The notes beneath the pieces were generated by a model. That model saw only the letters and a list, made by a program, of their open reading frames with translations, was not told where the DNA came from and did not search any database. From contig CALUTU010000003.1 in NCBI GenBank assembly GCA_944323785.1, positions 62,001-126,000 of the forward strand: 64,000 nucleotides of DNA, given 5' to 3'. A program made the translations under genes and the position numbers. The first letter of the stretch is position 1. Each line of letters begins with the position of its first letter. This DNA comes from an uncultured Bacteroidales bacterium (GTDB lineage: Bacteria > Bacteroidota > Bacteroidia > Bacteroidales > UBA932). Shown here in pieces: positions 44,197 to 53,048 of this stretch.

Positions 44197-44790
44197 ATGA
44201 ATGACGACAACAGCATAAAAGGGCAGCCCGACGCTACGGGCACAACTACAGAAGAAAGCGAGCTCGCAGTAAAAGCCATGACGGGTGACACAGCTGCGTT
44301 CTCGGAGCTGGCCGGCAAATACACCGAACCTCTCCGCCTTTACATCCAGTCCATCTGCGCCAACGCCACCGACGCGGAGGACATCTGCCAGGAAAGCCTT
44401 CGGAAGGCATACCTGAGCGTATGCCAGTACAACCCTGAATATCAGTTCAAGACATGGATATTCTCCATCGCCAGGAACACGGCCATCGACCACCTGCGGC
44501 GCAGGAACAGCTTCACCACGGTCAAGCTGGCGGACACAGACGAGCCGTCCATCGGAGAGCATGAGACCGAGAACTCTCCCGAGGACGAGATGATAGACGA
44601 CCAGTCCTACGACCTGTTCATCCGCTCCATAGCCGCCCTGCCTGACAGATACCGCCGCATCGCCGAGCTGCGCCTGCTGCACGACTACGCCTATCAGGAG
44701 ATTGCCGACGAGCTGTCCATGCCCCTGAACACAGTACGCACCAGAATCCGCCGGGCAAAAGCCCTGCTGGAAAAAATGATGAGAAAATGA
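44197..44790 (+). CDS. Sigma-70 family (ECF-type) RNA polymerase sigma factor
   Basis: A 197-residue sigma factor with region 2 (DAEDICQESLRKAYLSV; QFKTWIFSIARNTAIDHLRRR) and region 4 (LPDRYRRIAELRLLHDY; YQEIADELSMPLNTVRTRIRRA) only, so ECF-type. I chose ATG 44197; the frame continues upstream inside polA. No anti-sigma gene is adjacent. The stop overlaps the rsmG start as ATGA, coupling a regulator to a housekeeping rRNA methyltransferase. Target promoters are unknown. Confidence 0.88.
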   Translation: MNDDNSIKGQPDATGTTTEESELAVKAMTGDTAAFSELAGKYTEPLRLYIQSICANATDAEDICQESLRKAYLSVCQYNPEYQFKTWIFSIARNTAIDHLRRRNSFTTVKLADTDEPSIGEHETENSPEDEMIDDQSYDLFIRSIAALPDRYRRIAELRLLHDYAYQEIADELSMPLNTVRTRIRRAKALLEKMMRK

Positions 44791-45428
44791 ACGAGGACAT
44801 CATATTCAGATATTTCCCGGAGATGGACGGCAGGCAGCGGGAGCGCATGGCCATGCTGGGCCCGCTGTACAGCGAGTGGAACTCACGAATCAACGTCATC
44901 TCCCGCAAGGACATGGACAATCTCTACATCCACCACGTCCTGCACTCCATGGCCCTGGTACGTTTTATCAGAAGCAGCGGACTAAGGCCTGAGAGCATAT
45001 TCGACGCCGGCACCGGAGGCGGATTTCCAGGCATACCCATGGCCATAGCCATGCCCGAATGCAGGTTCACCCTCTGCGACTCGATTGCCAAGAAGATCAG
45101 AGTGGTCTCCGAAGTCTCGTCCGCCCTGGGGCTGGACAACGTGACTCCGGTCTGCAGCAGGACTGAGGCCATCAAGGACAGAAAATATGACTACGTGGTA
45201 TCCAGGGCCGTCACGGAACTCAGCAAGTTCATCCCCCTGACCCGCCACCTGTACACGGAAGGGATTCTCTACCTTAAAGGCGGAGACATTCAGCAGGAGA
45301 TAGAGGAATGCGTCAAAAGGTGCCGCATCACCCCGGAGCAGGTCTCCGTGTACGGCATTTCCGACTTATTTGAGGAAGATTTCTTCGAAAGTAAAAAGAT
45401 TATTTGCATTTTCCGGCAAAAGCACTAA
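44787..45428 (+). CDS. rsmG: 16S rRNA (guanine-N7)-methyltransferase RsmG
   Basis: A 213-residue SAM-dependent enzyme (GidB) that methylates G527 of 16S rRNA; loss is known to give low-level streptomycin resistance in other bacteria. Motifs: YSEWNSRINVISRKD, the SAM site FDAGTGGGFPGIPMAIA, LCDSIAKKIRVV, and DYVVSRAVTEL. Length is normal. ATGA overlap with the sigma factor. The promoter of rpmH lies inside its last codons. Confidence 0.96.
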   Translation: MNEDIIFRYFPEMDGRQRERMAMLGPLYSEWNSRINVISRKDMDNLYIHHVLHSMALVRFIRSSGLRPESIFDAGTGGGFPGIPMAIAMPECRFTLCDSIAKKIRVVSEVSSALGLDNVTPVCSRTEAIKDRKYDYVVSRAVTELSKFIPLTRHLYTEGILYLKGGDIQQEIEECVKRCRITPEQVSVYGISDLFEEDFFESKKIICIFRQKH

Positions 45429-45433
45429 CTTTG
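45403..45433 (+). promoter_or_regulatory. Consensus promoter of rpmH inside the end of rsmG
   Basis: TTTG (45403-45406), exactly 19 bp, TAACTTTG (45426-45433). The -7 box overlaps the rsmG stop codon TAA. Start codon of rpmH is 37 bp further on. Confidence 0.8.
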
Positions 45434-45470
45434 CGCTCCATTTTACTGACAAATAATAGAATTCTAGAAT

Positions 45471-45623
45471 ATGAAACGTACATTTCAACCGTCACAGCGC
45501 AAGCGCCGCAACAAACACGGCTTCCGCGAGCGTATGTCCACCCCCAACGGACGCCGCGTCCTCGCAGCACGCCGTCGTCACGGCCGTAAGAAACTGACCG
45601 TGTCATCCGAAGATCTGTATTAA
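45471..45623 (+). CDS. rpmH: 50S ribosomal protein L34
   Basis: A 50-residue, very basic protein: [19 protein letters not shown] at the start, then [20 protein letters not shown]. This is the full L34 pattern with a short acidic tail (SSEDLY). It lies between rsmG and a strong terminator, with its own promoter. L34 genes often sit next to dnaA in other phyla; here it is about 43 kb away. Confidence 0.98.
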   Translation: MKRTFQPSQRKRRNKHGFRERMSTPNGRRVLAARRRHGRKKLTVSSEDLY

Positions 45624-45647
45624 TATCTTCAATCGTGCGCAAAGCAT

Positions 45648-45681
45648 AGAAAGCCCGACTGGTCGACCAGCCGGGCTTTCT
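45648..45681 (+). terminator. Terminator between rpmH and the TonB receptor gene
   Basis: AGAAAGCCCG pairs with CGGGCTTTCT, and the enclosed CTGGTCGACCAG is itself palindromic, giving one long hairpin with one mismatch pair. It serves rpmH and, with the arms swapped, probably the convergent receptor gene ending at 45685. Confidence 0.85.
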
Positions 45682-45684
45682 GCG

Positions 45685-47598
45685 TTAGAATTCAAAGTTC
45701 AGACCACCTGTCACATTGGCGCCTGGCATCGGGAAGCCGGCGTTGATCTCGTACTTCCAGTTGAGCAGATTCTCGCCGCGCACCCACACGGACATCCAGT
45801 CCAGGATGCGGAATGAGGCCCTTATGTTCCACAATACGAAATCCTCCTGCACCGGACTGTCTCCGACCTGAGTGTAAAGCCCCGCCACATACTGTACGCC
45901 TGTGGACACATGCCAGCGGCCGTGAGCAAAGAGGCCTCCGACGTAGAGCTTGTGCTCCGGTGCTGCCACTACGGGATTATCCATGTGCAGGAAACTGTAA
46001 TTGGCGTCCACAGACCAGTCGCGGGCGATACGCCAGGCCGCCTGGGCTTCCACTCCCGCATTGCGCAGAGCCCCGGCATTGACATTGTGCGGACGGCCGT
46101 CCACCATCTGCGTCATGATGAAATTGTCCCCGTCGATATAGAATACATTGACTCCGTATGAAAGCCTGCCCTCCAGCAGTTTCTGGGACAGGGACAGTTC
46201 ATACGTCCACATCCGCTCCGGCATCAGGTCCGGATTCTGAGGAGGGAACATATACATCTCGCGGATAGTCGGATAACGGAAGCCCTTGCTGACCGAAGCC
46301 TTCAGCTCCATGAAGTGAGGCAGATGAAATGACAAGCCGGCCTGAGGCACCCACTCTACACCGATATGCGAATGGTGATCAATCCTTATGCCGGCATCCA
46401 GCGTGAGCCATGTGCCGACATTCTGGCGGAAATCCACATATCCTGCCACCTCGTGCTGAGCGATGTTCACGATATCCTCCCGCTCCCCCCTGCGCTCCCC
46501 TGCGACATATTGGTTCCAGGCAGAGCCCCCGAACCGGTACCAGTCCACCCCCACAGTCAGACGGTTGCCCCTGAACATCCTCACACTCTGGTATGCCGAT
46601 ATGCCCATCATGTCGTCATGAGAGTTGAAACGGTAATCCAGAGGCGACTCTCCGGCCAAAACACTGTATCCGTCGTTGATATGATGATCTCCCCAGTTGT
46701 AGAACACACTCAGGGCTCCGGACGTACCCTCATACTCGTTTTCCACAGCCAGCGAGGTCATTCCCCTGGTCACACTCTGATCCGCATCTGTCAGAGGGTC
46801 CGACACAGTACCGGGATTGGATGCGTTGAAATGTGTGACATTGACATCGGCCCTGACTCTCCAGTGCGGGGAAAAATCATACCCCAGCTTGGCATAGCCT
46901 CCGTACTGCTCGAATCCCATATCCGTACGGTGTCCGTCAGTCCGGTTGTACGAGGCACTTACGATGCTGGAGAAGTCCTTGTAGCGCACCCGGTTGGTCA
47001 GTTCGGTCTGGACCGTGTTCCACGAGCCGTAGCCAGCGTTGATATCGGTACGCACTCCGTCCTGCTGCATCCTGCGCGTGACGATATTGACCACACCGCC
47101 CATGGCGTTGGAGCCGTACAGCACCGAGGCCGGCCCGCGCAGAACCTCGACCCTCTCCGCCATCAGGGACTGATATGCATCCGATATCGGATGGCCGAAC
47201 ATGCCCATGTACTGTGGATGCCCGTCTATGAGCACCATCACCTGCCCGGAACCTCCGCTCAGTCCGCGCATCGATATGGTTCCCGCTGCCCCGTCCGAGA
47301 CTCCGTACCCCATGATACCGCGTGAGGTGATGAAGAGGCCGGGCACCTGCTCGGTCAGCACCGGCAGCAGTGACGGGACATTGGAATACTCGATTAACGG
47401 ACGGTCCACCACACTGACCGTCATGGGCAGATGCCGGATATCAGTCTCATTGCGGGTACCTGTCACCACCACCTCCGAAAGCGTGTCGGTCAGAACTTTT
47501 CCGGCAGTATCAGCCGGCACCTCAAAACAACGGGCCTCCGCCCAGACAGACACTGCAGCACATAGAAATGCCGCGGCCAGCACAAATATTTTTCTCAT
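45685..47598 (-). CDS. TonB-dependent outer membrane receptor
   Basis: A 637-residue BtuB/CirA-type receptor. Signal peptide RKIFVLAAAFLCAAVSVWA, then a TonB box (TLSEVVVTG), a plug domain (LPGLFI-like EQVPGLFITSRG, ISMRGL, VMVLIDG, VEVLRGPASVLYGSNAMGGVVNIVT given as separate motifs) and a 22-strand type barrel ending in aromatic Phe (GGLNFEF). It has no CarboxypepD-like N-terminal domain and no SusD partner, so it is not a glycan system. A metal chelate, haem or cobamide are possible substrates; none is shown. The -7 box lies only 4 bp before the start codon. Confidence 0.92.
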   Translation of the reverse strand: MRKIFVLAAAFLCAAVSVWAEARCFEVPADTAGKVLTDTLSEVVVTGTRNETDIRHLPMTVSVVDRPLIEYSNVPSLLPVLTEQVPGLFITSRGIMGYGVSDGAAGTISMRGLSGGSGQVMVLIDGHPQYMGMFGHPISDAYQSLMAERVEVLRGPASVLYGSNAMGGVVNIVTRRMQQDGVRTDINAGYGSWNTVQTELTNRVRYKDFSSIVSASYNRTDGHRTDMGFEQYGGYAKLGYDFSPHWRVRADVNVTHFNASNPGTVSDPLTDADQSVTRGMTSLAVENEYEGTSGALSVFYNWGDHHINDGYSVLAGESPLDYRFNSHDDMMGISAYQSVRMFRGNRLTVGVDWYRFGGSAWNQYVAGERRGEREDIVNIAQHEVAGYVDFRQNVGTWLTLDAGIRIDHHSHIGVEWVPQAGLSFHLPHFMELKASVSKGFRYPTIREMYMFPPQNPDLMPERMWTYELSLSQKLLEGRLSYGVNVFYIDGDNFIMTQMVDGRPHNVNAGALRNAGVEAQAAWRIARDWSVDANYSFLHMDNPVVAAPEHKLYVGGLFAHGRWHVSTGVQYVAGLYTQVGDSPVQEDFVLWNIRASFRILDWMSVWVRGENLLNWKYEINAGFPMPGANVTGGLNFEF

Positions 47599-47602
47599 AG
47601 TG

Positions 47603-47610
47603 CAAATATA
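47603..47610 (-). promoter_or_regulatory. -7 promoter box directly before the TonB receptor start codon
   Basis: TATATTTG on the minus strand ends 4 bases before the ATG at 47598. Elsewhere in this window the gap is 21 to 102 bases. A leaderless mRNA is predicted. Confidence 0.55.
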
Positions 47611-47638
47611 ATCGTCTGTCCTGAGACGGAAACACAGA

Positions 47639-47671
47639 TTTTACCCGAAATATTACCAATTTTACCGAAAA
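47639..47671. repeat. Repeated TTTTACC(C)GAAA / ATTACC motifs between divergent genes
   Basis: TTTTACCCGAAA (47639-47650) and TTTTACCGAAAA (47660-47671) are near-identical, with ATTACC (47652-47657) between. The TTACC cores start 12 and 9 bp apart, about one helical turn, on one DNA face. This may be an operator shared by the two divergent genes. Confidence 0.45.
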
Positions 47672-47698
47672 GGCCGTGCCTGGGTAAGTTTTTCTTTA

Positions 47699-47706
47699 TA
47701 TTTTTG
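47699..47706 (+). promoter_or_regulatory. -7 promoter box directly before the PASTA gene start codon
   Basis: TATTTTTG ends 4 bases before the ATG at 47711, the mirror of the receptor gene on the other strand. Confidence 0.5.
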
Positions 47707-47710
47707 TGCT

Positions 47711-48535
47711 ATGAAAAAGATATTCAGGAAACCGTTCAGGGTCTCATTTACCAAGAACATACTGCTTATCCTCGGCATTCTCGTGGCAGGCTACCTGGTC
47801 GTCATCCTATCCCTTAAGGCCGTGACGCGCCACAATCAGGAGCTCACCGTACCGGACTTCTCAGGCATGAGCCTGGAGGAAGCCGGAGCACTGGCCGGGG
47901 CCGAAGGCTTAAGAATAGACGTGACCGACTCGGTGTACATAAGAGGGATGGAGCGCGGATCCGTCTCGCGTCAGAATCCACTTCCCGGCTCAAAGGTAAA
48001 GAAGAACAGGAGAATACTTCTGGTCATCAACTCAGTGATTCCCAGGCAGTCAGTCGTACCATCCGTTACCGGGTACTCATTCCGGCAGGCCAAGGCCGAG
48101 CTGATAGCCAACGGTCTCAGAGTGGGACGGCTGATCTACCAGGAGGATATAGCCACAAACAATGTCCTGGAGCAGCAGTACAGAGGAGAGGACATCGCCC
48201 CAGGGACGAAACTCAACAGCGGCACCGCCATCGACCTGATTCTGGGCCTCAATCCGGAAGACAGCACGACATTCGTTCCCAACGTGATCGGCTACAAATA
48301 CCAGATGGCCACGGAGCTCCTGCAGGACAATTCCCTGAACATCTACAGCTGCGATTTCGACAGTACAGTATCCACATATTCCGACACTCTGGAAGCATAC
48401 GTCTACGGCCAGTATCCGCCTGCTTCCGATTCCATAACCGTCAGGACAGGCTCGGCAGTGTCCCTTTTCCTGTCCAAGGACATAACCCGAATACCAGTGC
48501 CCGATGACGAAGCAGACAGCACCGACTCCCTCTGA
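47711..48535 (+). CDS. Membrane-anchored PASTA domain protein
   Basis: A 274-residue protein with a short basic cytoplasmic start, one membrane segment (NILLILGILVAGYLVVILSL) and three extracytoplasmic PASTA domains (TVPDFSGMSLEEAGALAGA; VVPSVTGYSFRQAKAELIAN; FVPNVIGYKYQMATELLQDN). PASTA domains bind peptidoglycan or muropeptides, usually on Ser/Thr kinases or class B penicillin-binding proteins; here there is no enzyme part. The pairing with an rluD-type gene recurs in Bacteroidota. The 3' end overlaps rluD by 32 bp, and the acidic tail is DDEADSTDSL. Confidence 0.92.
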   Translation: MKKIFRKPFRVSFTKNILLILGILVAGYLVVILSLKAVTRHNQELTVPDFSGMSLEEAGALAGAEGLRIDVTDSVYIRGMERGSVSRQNPLPGSKVKKNRRILLVINSVIPRQSVVPSVTGYSFRQAKAELIANGLRVGRLIYQEDIATNNVLEQQYRGEDIAPGTKLNSGTAIDLILGLNPEDSTTFVPNVIGYKYQMATELLQDNSLNIYSCDFDSTVSTYSDTLEAYVYGQYPPASDSITVRTGSAVSLFLSKDITRIPVPDDEADSTDSL

Positions 48536-49589
48536 GCAATGGGATGACATAGAAGAGCTGGACGACAGCCCTGATTCCGATGAGGAACAGGGAATGTTCG
48601 AGCATTACGGCCTGACCGTAGACCGCGGCCAGAGTCTGCTGCGCATAGACAAGTACCTCACTGCGCACATAGAGGGCGCATCCAGACACCGCATACAGCT
48701 GGCCATCGAGGCGGGCTATGTACGGGTCAACGGGACGGTCATAAAGGCCAACTACAAAGTAAAGCCCCAGGATGAGATAAAGATATTCCTGCCTTACCGC
48801 CGCCGAGGCTTCGAGATACTTCCCGAGAAGATGGATCTGGACATCAGATATGAGGATGAGGACGTACTGGTGGTCAACAAGCCGGCCGGACTGGTGGTAC
48901 ACCCGGGCTGCGGCCATTTCACCGGCACCCTGCTCAACGGCCTGGCCTGGTATCTGGGACGGAGCCAGGGCCCGGATGCCCCGGATGACCGCATGGGCAT
49001 ACTCGTACACCGCATCGACAAGGACACCTCCGGGACCCTGCTGATAGCCAAGAACGACGATGCCCAGGCCTATCTGGCCCGGCAGTTCTTCGTCCACTCC
49101 ATAGAGAGAAAATATACTGCCATAGTCTGGGGCGACATGGAGCAGGACTCCGGCACCATAACCGGCGATATAGGCCGGGATCCCAACGACAGGCTCCGCT
49201 TCAAGGTCGTGGAGGACGGCACGGGAAAGCACGCCGTCACCCACTGGCGTGTCATCGAAAGGCTGGGCTACATCACTGTCGTGGAATGTTCCCTGGAGAC
49301 AGGCCGCACCCACCAGATCAGGGTACACATGAACCATATCGGCCATCCTCTTTTCAACGACAGCAGATACGGAGGGGACAGAATACTCAAGGGCACCCTT
49401 TACTCAAAATACCGGCAGTTCATAGACAACTGCTTCGAGATTCTTCCGCGTCAGGCCCTTCACGCCGGCACGATAGGGTTCATCCACCCGCGCACACATG
49501 AGAAAGTCACGGTCAGCAGCGGACTGCCGGCTGACATGACCGCACTGATAGAGAAGTTCCGTAACTTTGTGAGCAGCCGACAGGCCTAA
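48504..49589 (+). CDS. rluD: RluA-family 23S rRNA pseudouridine synthase (RluD-like)
   Basis: A 361-residue enzyme with an N-terminal S4 RNA-binding domain (LLRIDKYLTAHIEGASRH; GYVRVNGTVIKANYKV) and the pseudouridine synthase core: VVNKPAGLVVHPG, the catalytic Asp in VHRIDKDTSGTLL, and LETGRTHQIRVHMNHIGHPL. It modifies uridines in helix 69 of 23S rRNA if it is the true RluD. The N-terminus is longer and acidic (EELDDSPDSDEEQG). It overlaps the PASTA gene and runs 4 bp into the end of the convergent barrel gene. Confidence 0.93.
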   Translation: MTKQTAPTPSEQWDDIEELDDSPDSDEEQGMFEHYGLTVDRGQSLLRIDKYLTAHIEGASRHRIQLAIEAGYVRVNGTVIKANYKVKPQDEIKIFLPYRRRGFEILPEKMDLDIRYEDEDVLVVNKPAGLVVHPGCGHFTGTLLNGLAWYLGRSQGPDAPDDRMGILVHRIDKDTSGTLLIAKNDDAQAYLARQFFVHSIERKYTAIVWGDMEQDSGTITGDIGRDPNDRLRFKVVEDGTGKHAVTHWRVIERLGYITVVECSLETGRTHQIRVHMNHIGHPLFNDSRYGGDRILKGTLYSKYRQFIDNCFEILPRQALHAGTIGFIHPRTHEKVTVSSGLPADMTALIEKFRNFVSSRQA

Positions 49590-52402
49590 CGCCTATGAGG
49601 AGGAGGTCCTCCGGGGCCGCGTCTCATACCGCCGCCCATCATCTTGTCGAAATTGCCGAAACGATAGACAAGGCTTATGATAAAATACTGCCCGAGGGTA
49701 TTGTTGTAGGTATCCTCGATATAGTTGTCGGTGGTATTGCGGTAATTGTTCCTGGACTGATTGAGTATATCGTAGACCTTCAGGCGCAGGGTCATCTTTT
49801 TCTTCAGGAACGTCTGCGATATCTCGGCGTTCCAGGTCAGGGACGGCTCGCCGAAACCGGCATCGTATCCGATATAATAATTGTACCTGGCATCGGTGGC
49901 GATCTCCATACCCCAGGGCAGGGTGGCCGTCACCTCGGCGAACACCGAGTTGTCCCATGTATCGGAACGGGCCTGCGAGGCGATCTCGTACCACGCCTTG
50001 CGGTATGAGGCGCGGGCTCCGAGACGGGTTTCCAGATAATCGTTCCTGTAGACGAACGTCAGATTCTCCATCACTGAAAGGGTCGTAGTCCTGCCTGCAA
50101 TAAGGTCGTCCATTATCTCGTCCAGAGTCGTGGCCGTAGTATCGTTGCCGGTATAGGACAGACTGCTGTTGACAGCCGCACGGGTAAAGGACATGATAGA
50201 AAAGCCGGACTTGGCAATCTGGGAATTGACCATGAACATCAGGTCTCCTCCTATGACCGGCCGGTCGGAGTTGATGGGAGCCGTGTACTGCACTCCCGAG
50301 CCATCGTACCAGCTGGCGTTGATGATGTCGTCCTTGGTATAGTTGAATCCTCCCATCAAAGCGTAGGTGGAGAAGGTCTTCATGTCCGTATAGTCATAGT
50401 GCATCCTCAGTCTGTGCTGGAACTCCGGCTTAAGAGTCGGATTACCCAGGGACACATACAGAGGGTCCGAGTTGTCCGGCACGGGCATCAGCTGATTGAC
50501 AGAAGGCTCTGAAGTACGGCCCCAGTAGAACAGACGCAGGAACTCATTGTCCGAGAAGTTGTAGTCAAACCGGGCCGACGGAGCGAAATTCCATACCGTA
50601 TAGGACGTATCCCTGGCCGCCCCCATCTGTCCTACAGTCCTGGTTGTGGACGGTTCGGCATTGACTCCTATCTGGAGATTGTATTTCTCCTCCTGCTTCA
50701 TCATGCTCACCTGCATCCTGTGGCTCAGGAAGGTGTTGGTCATACGGCTGGAATAGTCATCGATCAATCTACCGCTGGCGTTGTCATAAGTCATCTTCTC
50801 CGACTGATACTGCTGCCAGTCAAAGCGATAGGATCCCAGCAGGAAAAAATTCCTGCCCAGAGGCTCGGTATACGTCAGGTCCGCGGACACCGAATAGCTC
50901 TCATCCTTCTGGTCGTATCTCTGGTCTATCAGTTCCGTTCCGGACAGCACGTTGTCCGCATAAGTATTGGTCTCGGAATAGTTGGTACCGCTGTAGTCAT
51001 TGTTGGACAGGGAATAGTCCACATTAAGAGATAAGGTACGGCCCTTGGTCTCCCCTATTTTCTGCCTTAAAAGCAGACGGCCTCTTGTCTGCCACGAGAT
51101 ACCGTCCGAGGTGGACTCGCTGCGGCCGTCATTGACCTTGCCGCTTTCGGAATTGTCCGTAGAATACTCGCTCATCTCATTATAACGGCTGCGTCCATAG
51201 TTGAACCGGGGACGGAAGAGTATGGAAGTCTTGTCGTTGAACTTATAGTCGAACACCACTCCGCCGCGGTGACCGTCGCTGAAAAAACGGCTGGTCTCGG
51301 AATTGTCCGTAATCAGGCTGGAGCCGTCACTGAGAAAGGTCGTCCTGCTGCTGCGCTCCTCCACGTCCCTTATCGAGCCGTTATAGAGATAATTGCCCCC
51401 CAGCTCCCGGTCCCTGTCACCTCCGATGTTCATATTGGCGTTCACTCCGGCCATCCAGGAGGTCATGATACCTCCACGGTTGCCGCCGAAGCCGCGTCCG
51501 CGCATACCGCCGCCCATCTCGCTGTTCATGTCGTTGAATCCACGGTTGTTGGTGTTGTTGCCGTTGAGGATGAAGCTTATCTGATTGTTCTCGGTGAAGC
51601 GGCCTATCATACCGGAAGCCTGATAACGCGCATCATGTTCTTCGGTCTGAAGATCATGTCCTCCTCCGGCGGTCACGTTACCGAACCACGCCTCCAGCAT
51701 ACCCGGCTTGATGCTAAGGTCTATGACCTTCTCCTCATTGCCGTCGTCTATGCCGGTGAACTCGGCCTGATCGGACTTCTTGTCCACAATCTTCACTTTC
51801 TGGATTATCTGGGCAGGAATGTTCTTGGAGGCCAGCGAAGGGTCGTCCAGAAAGAATTCCTTGCCGCCTATCATTATCTTGTTTATAGTCTCTCCCTGAT
51901 ACGATATCGCTCCGTCACTGTCCACATCCACGCCGGGCAGTTTCTTGAGCAGGTCCTCCAGCACGTCATTGTCAGTGGTCTTGTAAGCCGCTGCACTGTA
52001 CTCTATCGTATCCTTCTTGACCACTATGGGATTGCCGACAGCCGACACCACCACCGCGTCCAGCATCTCCACGTCCTCGCTCATGAACAGTTCTCCGAGG
52101 TCTGTCACCGCCTTGTCCACCGTGATATTGCGGACAAGTTTCCTGTACCCGACCATATCCGCCACGAACATATACTTGCCCGCCGGGACTCCTTTAATCA
52201 TACCCTTGCCGTCGGCATCCGTCACGGCATAGTATGCGCTGGTGCTTCCGTCCTTGGAAAGATATATGGTGGCGAACGACACCGGTTCCAGCGAGAGGGT
52301 GTCGTTCAGCTTTACCTTCACAGTATTGTCACCTTTCTGCGCAAAAAGGCTCCATGCGGAAAATATCAGCAGCAGCACAGAAAGAAGGCGTTTGTATGTC
52401 AT
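49586..52402 (-). CDS. Outer membrane beta-barrel protein (CarboxypepD-like domain, OMP_b-brl_3 type)
   Basis: A 938-residue outer-membrane protein. Signal peptide (YKRLLSVLLLIFSAWSLFA), a carboxypeptidase-regulatory-like domain (VSFATIYLSKDGSTSAYYAV; VPAGKYMFVADMVGYRK), a TonB-plug-like region (NDVLEDLLKKLPGVDVDSDG; GKEFFLDDPSLASKNIPAQI) and a large barrel ending LVYRFGNF. The tail is Gly/Pro/Arg-rich (GGGMRRGPGGPPP). This group is TonB-receptor-like but lacks a SusD partner; transport substrate unknown. Its stop overlaps the convergent rluD stop by 4 bp. Confidence 0.88.
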   Translation of the reverse strand: MTYKRLLSVLLLIFSAWSLFAQKGDNTVKVKLNDTLSLEPVSFATIYLSKDGSTSAYYAVTDADGKGMIKGVPAGKYMFVADMVGYRKLVRNITVDKAVTDLGELFMSEDVEMLDAVVVSAVGNPIVVKKDTIEYSAAAYKTTDNDVLEDLLKKLPGVDVDSDGAISYQGETINKIMIGGKEFFLDDPSLASKNIPAQIIQKVKIVDKKSDQAEFTGIDDGNEEKVIDLSIKPGMLEAWFGNVTAGGGHDLQTEEHDARYQASGMIGRFTENNQISFILNGNNTNNRGFNDMNSEMGGGMRGRGFGGNRGGIMTSWMAGVNANMNIGGDRDRELGGNYLYNGSIRDVEERSSRTTFLSDGSSLITDNSETSRFFSDGHRGGVVFDYKFNDKTSILFRPRFNYGRSRYNEMSEYSTDNSESGKVNDGRSESTSDGISWQTRGRLLLRQKIGETKGRTLSLNVDYSLSNNDYSGTNYSETNTYADNVLSGTELIDQRYDQKDESYSVSADLTYTEPLGRNFFLLGSYRFDWQQYQSEKMTYDNASGRLIDDYSSRMTNTFLSHRMQVSMMKQEEKYNLQIGVNAEPSTTRTVGQMGAARDTSYTVWNFAPSARFDYNFSDNEFLRLFYWGRTSEPSVNQLMPVPDNSDPLYVSLGNPTLKPEFQHRLRMHYDYTDMKTFSTYALMGGFNYTKDDIINASWYDGSGVQYTAPINSDRPVIGGDLMFMVNSQIAKSGFSIMSFTRAAVNSSLSYTGNDTTATTLDEIMDDLIAGRTTTLSVMENLTFVYRNDYLETRLGARASYRKAWYEIASQARSDTWDNSVFAEVTATLPWGMEIATDARYNYYIGYDAGFGEPSLTWNAEISQTFLKKKMTLRLKVYDILNQSRNNYRNTTDNYIEDTYNNTLGQYFIISLVYRFGNFDKMMGGGMRRGPGGPPPHRR

Positions 52403-52485
52403 CGTGTGTCAGAATTAAAAAACGTTGTTTTGACAAATCTTAACTGCGATAGTTTAAACGGACAGGCATTAAGTTTTGCGGCTGT

Positions 52486-53043
52486 TCAACGCATCCGCTC
52501 GGGATGGGACTTCACGAACTTCTCCCAGCTGGTGGAGTTCTCTACATCCGCGAACGGATTGACCAGCTGATAGAAATGACACAGGGCAATGGCCAGGGCA
52601 TCCGATGCATCCAGAAACTCCGGCCTGAGTTCCGTCGCCAAGGTCCTGGACAGGATCAGGGCCACCTGCTCCTTTGAGGCAGCACCCTGACCGGTGACAG
52701 CCATCTTGACCTTCCGGGGAGCATACTCGAAGATAGGGACATTGGCCGCAATGGCAGCCGCAATGGCAGCACCCTGAGCCCGTCCCAGTTTCAGCATGAC
52801 CTGCGGATTCTTTCCATAGAAAGGGGCCTCGACCGCCACGTCATCCGGGGTATATCTGGAGATAATCCCGCTGACTTCCGTAAATATGGTGTTGAGCTTC
52901 GCGAAATGATCCTTCTCCTTCCGCAGGTCCACCACCCCCATGTCCACATAGTGGACCTTACGTCTGTCTGCAAGAATGACCCCGTAACCAAGAATCATGG
53001 TTCCGGGGTCTATTCCCAGTATCACCCTCTGTGCGTCATTCAT
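52486..53043 (-). CDS. ruvC: Holliday junction resolvase RuvC
   Basis: A 185-residue endonuclease that cleaves Holliday junctions with RuvAB. The four acidic catalytic positions are in place: VILGIDPGT (Asp), VAVEAPFYG (Glu) and FLDASDALAIALCH (Asp-Asp). Also GRAQGAAIAAA. It starts 5 bp after serS, probably on the same transcript. ruvA and ruvB are not nearby. Confidence 0.97.
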   Translation of the reverse strand: MNDAQRVILGIDPGTMILGYGVILADRRKVHYVDMGVVDLRKEKDHFAKLNTIFTEVSGIISRYTPDDVAVEAPFYGKNPQVMLKLGRAQGAAIAAAIAANVPIFEYAPRKVKMAVTGQGAASKEQVALILSRTLATELRPEFLDASDALAIALCHFYQLVNPFADVENSTSWEKFVKSHPERMR

Positions 53044-53048
53044 CGGAC

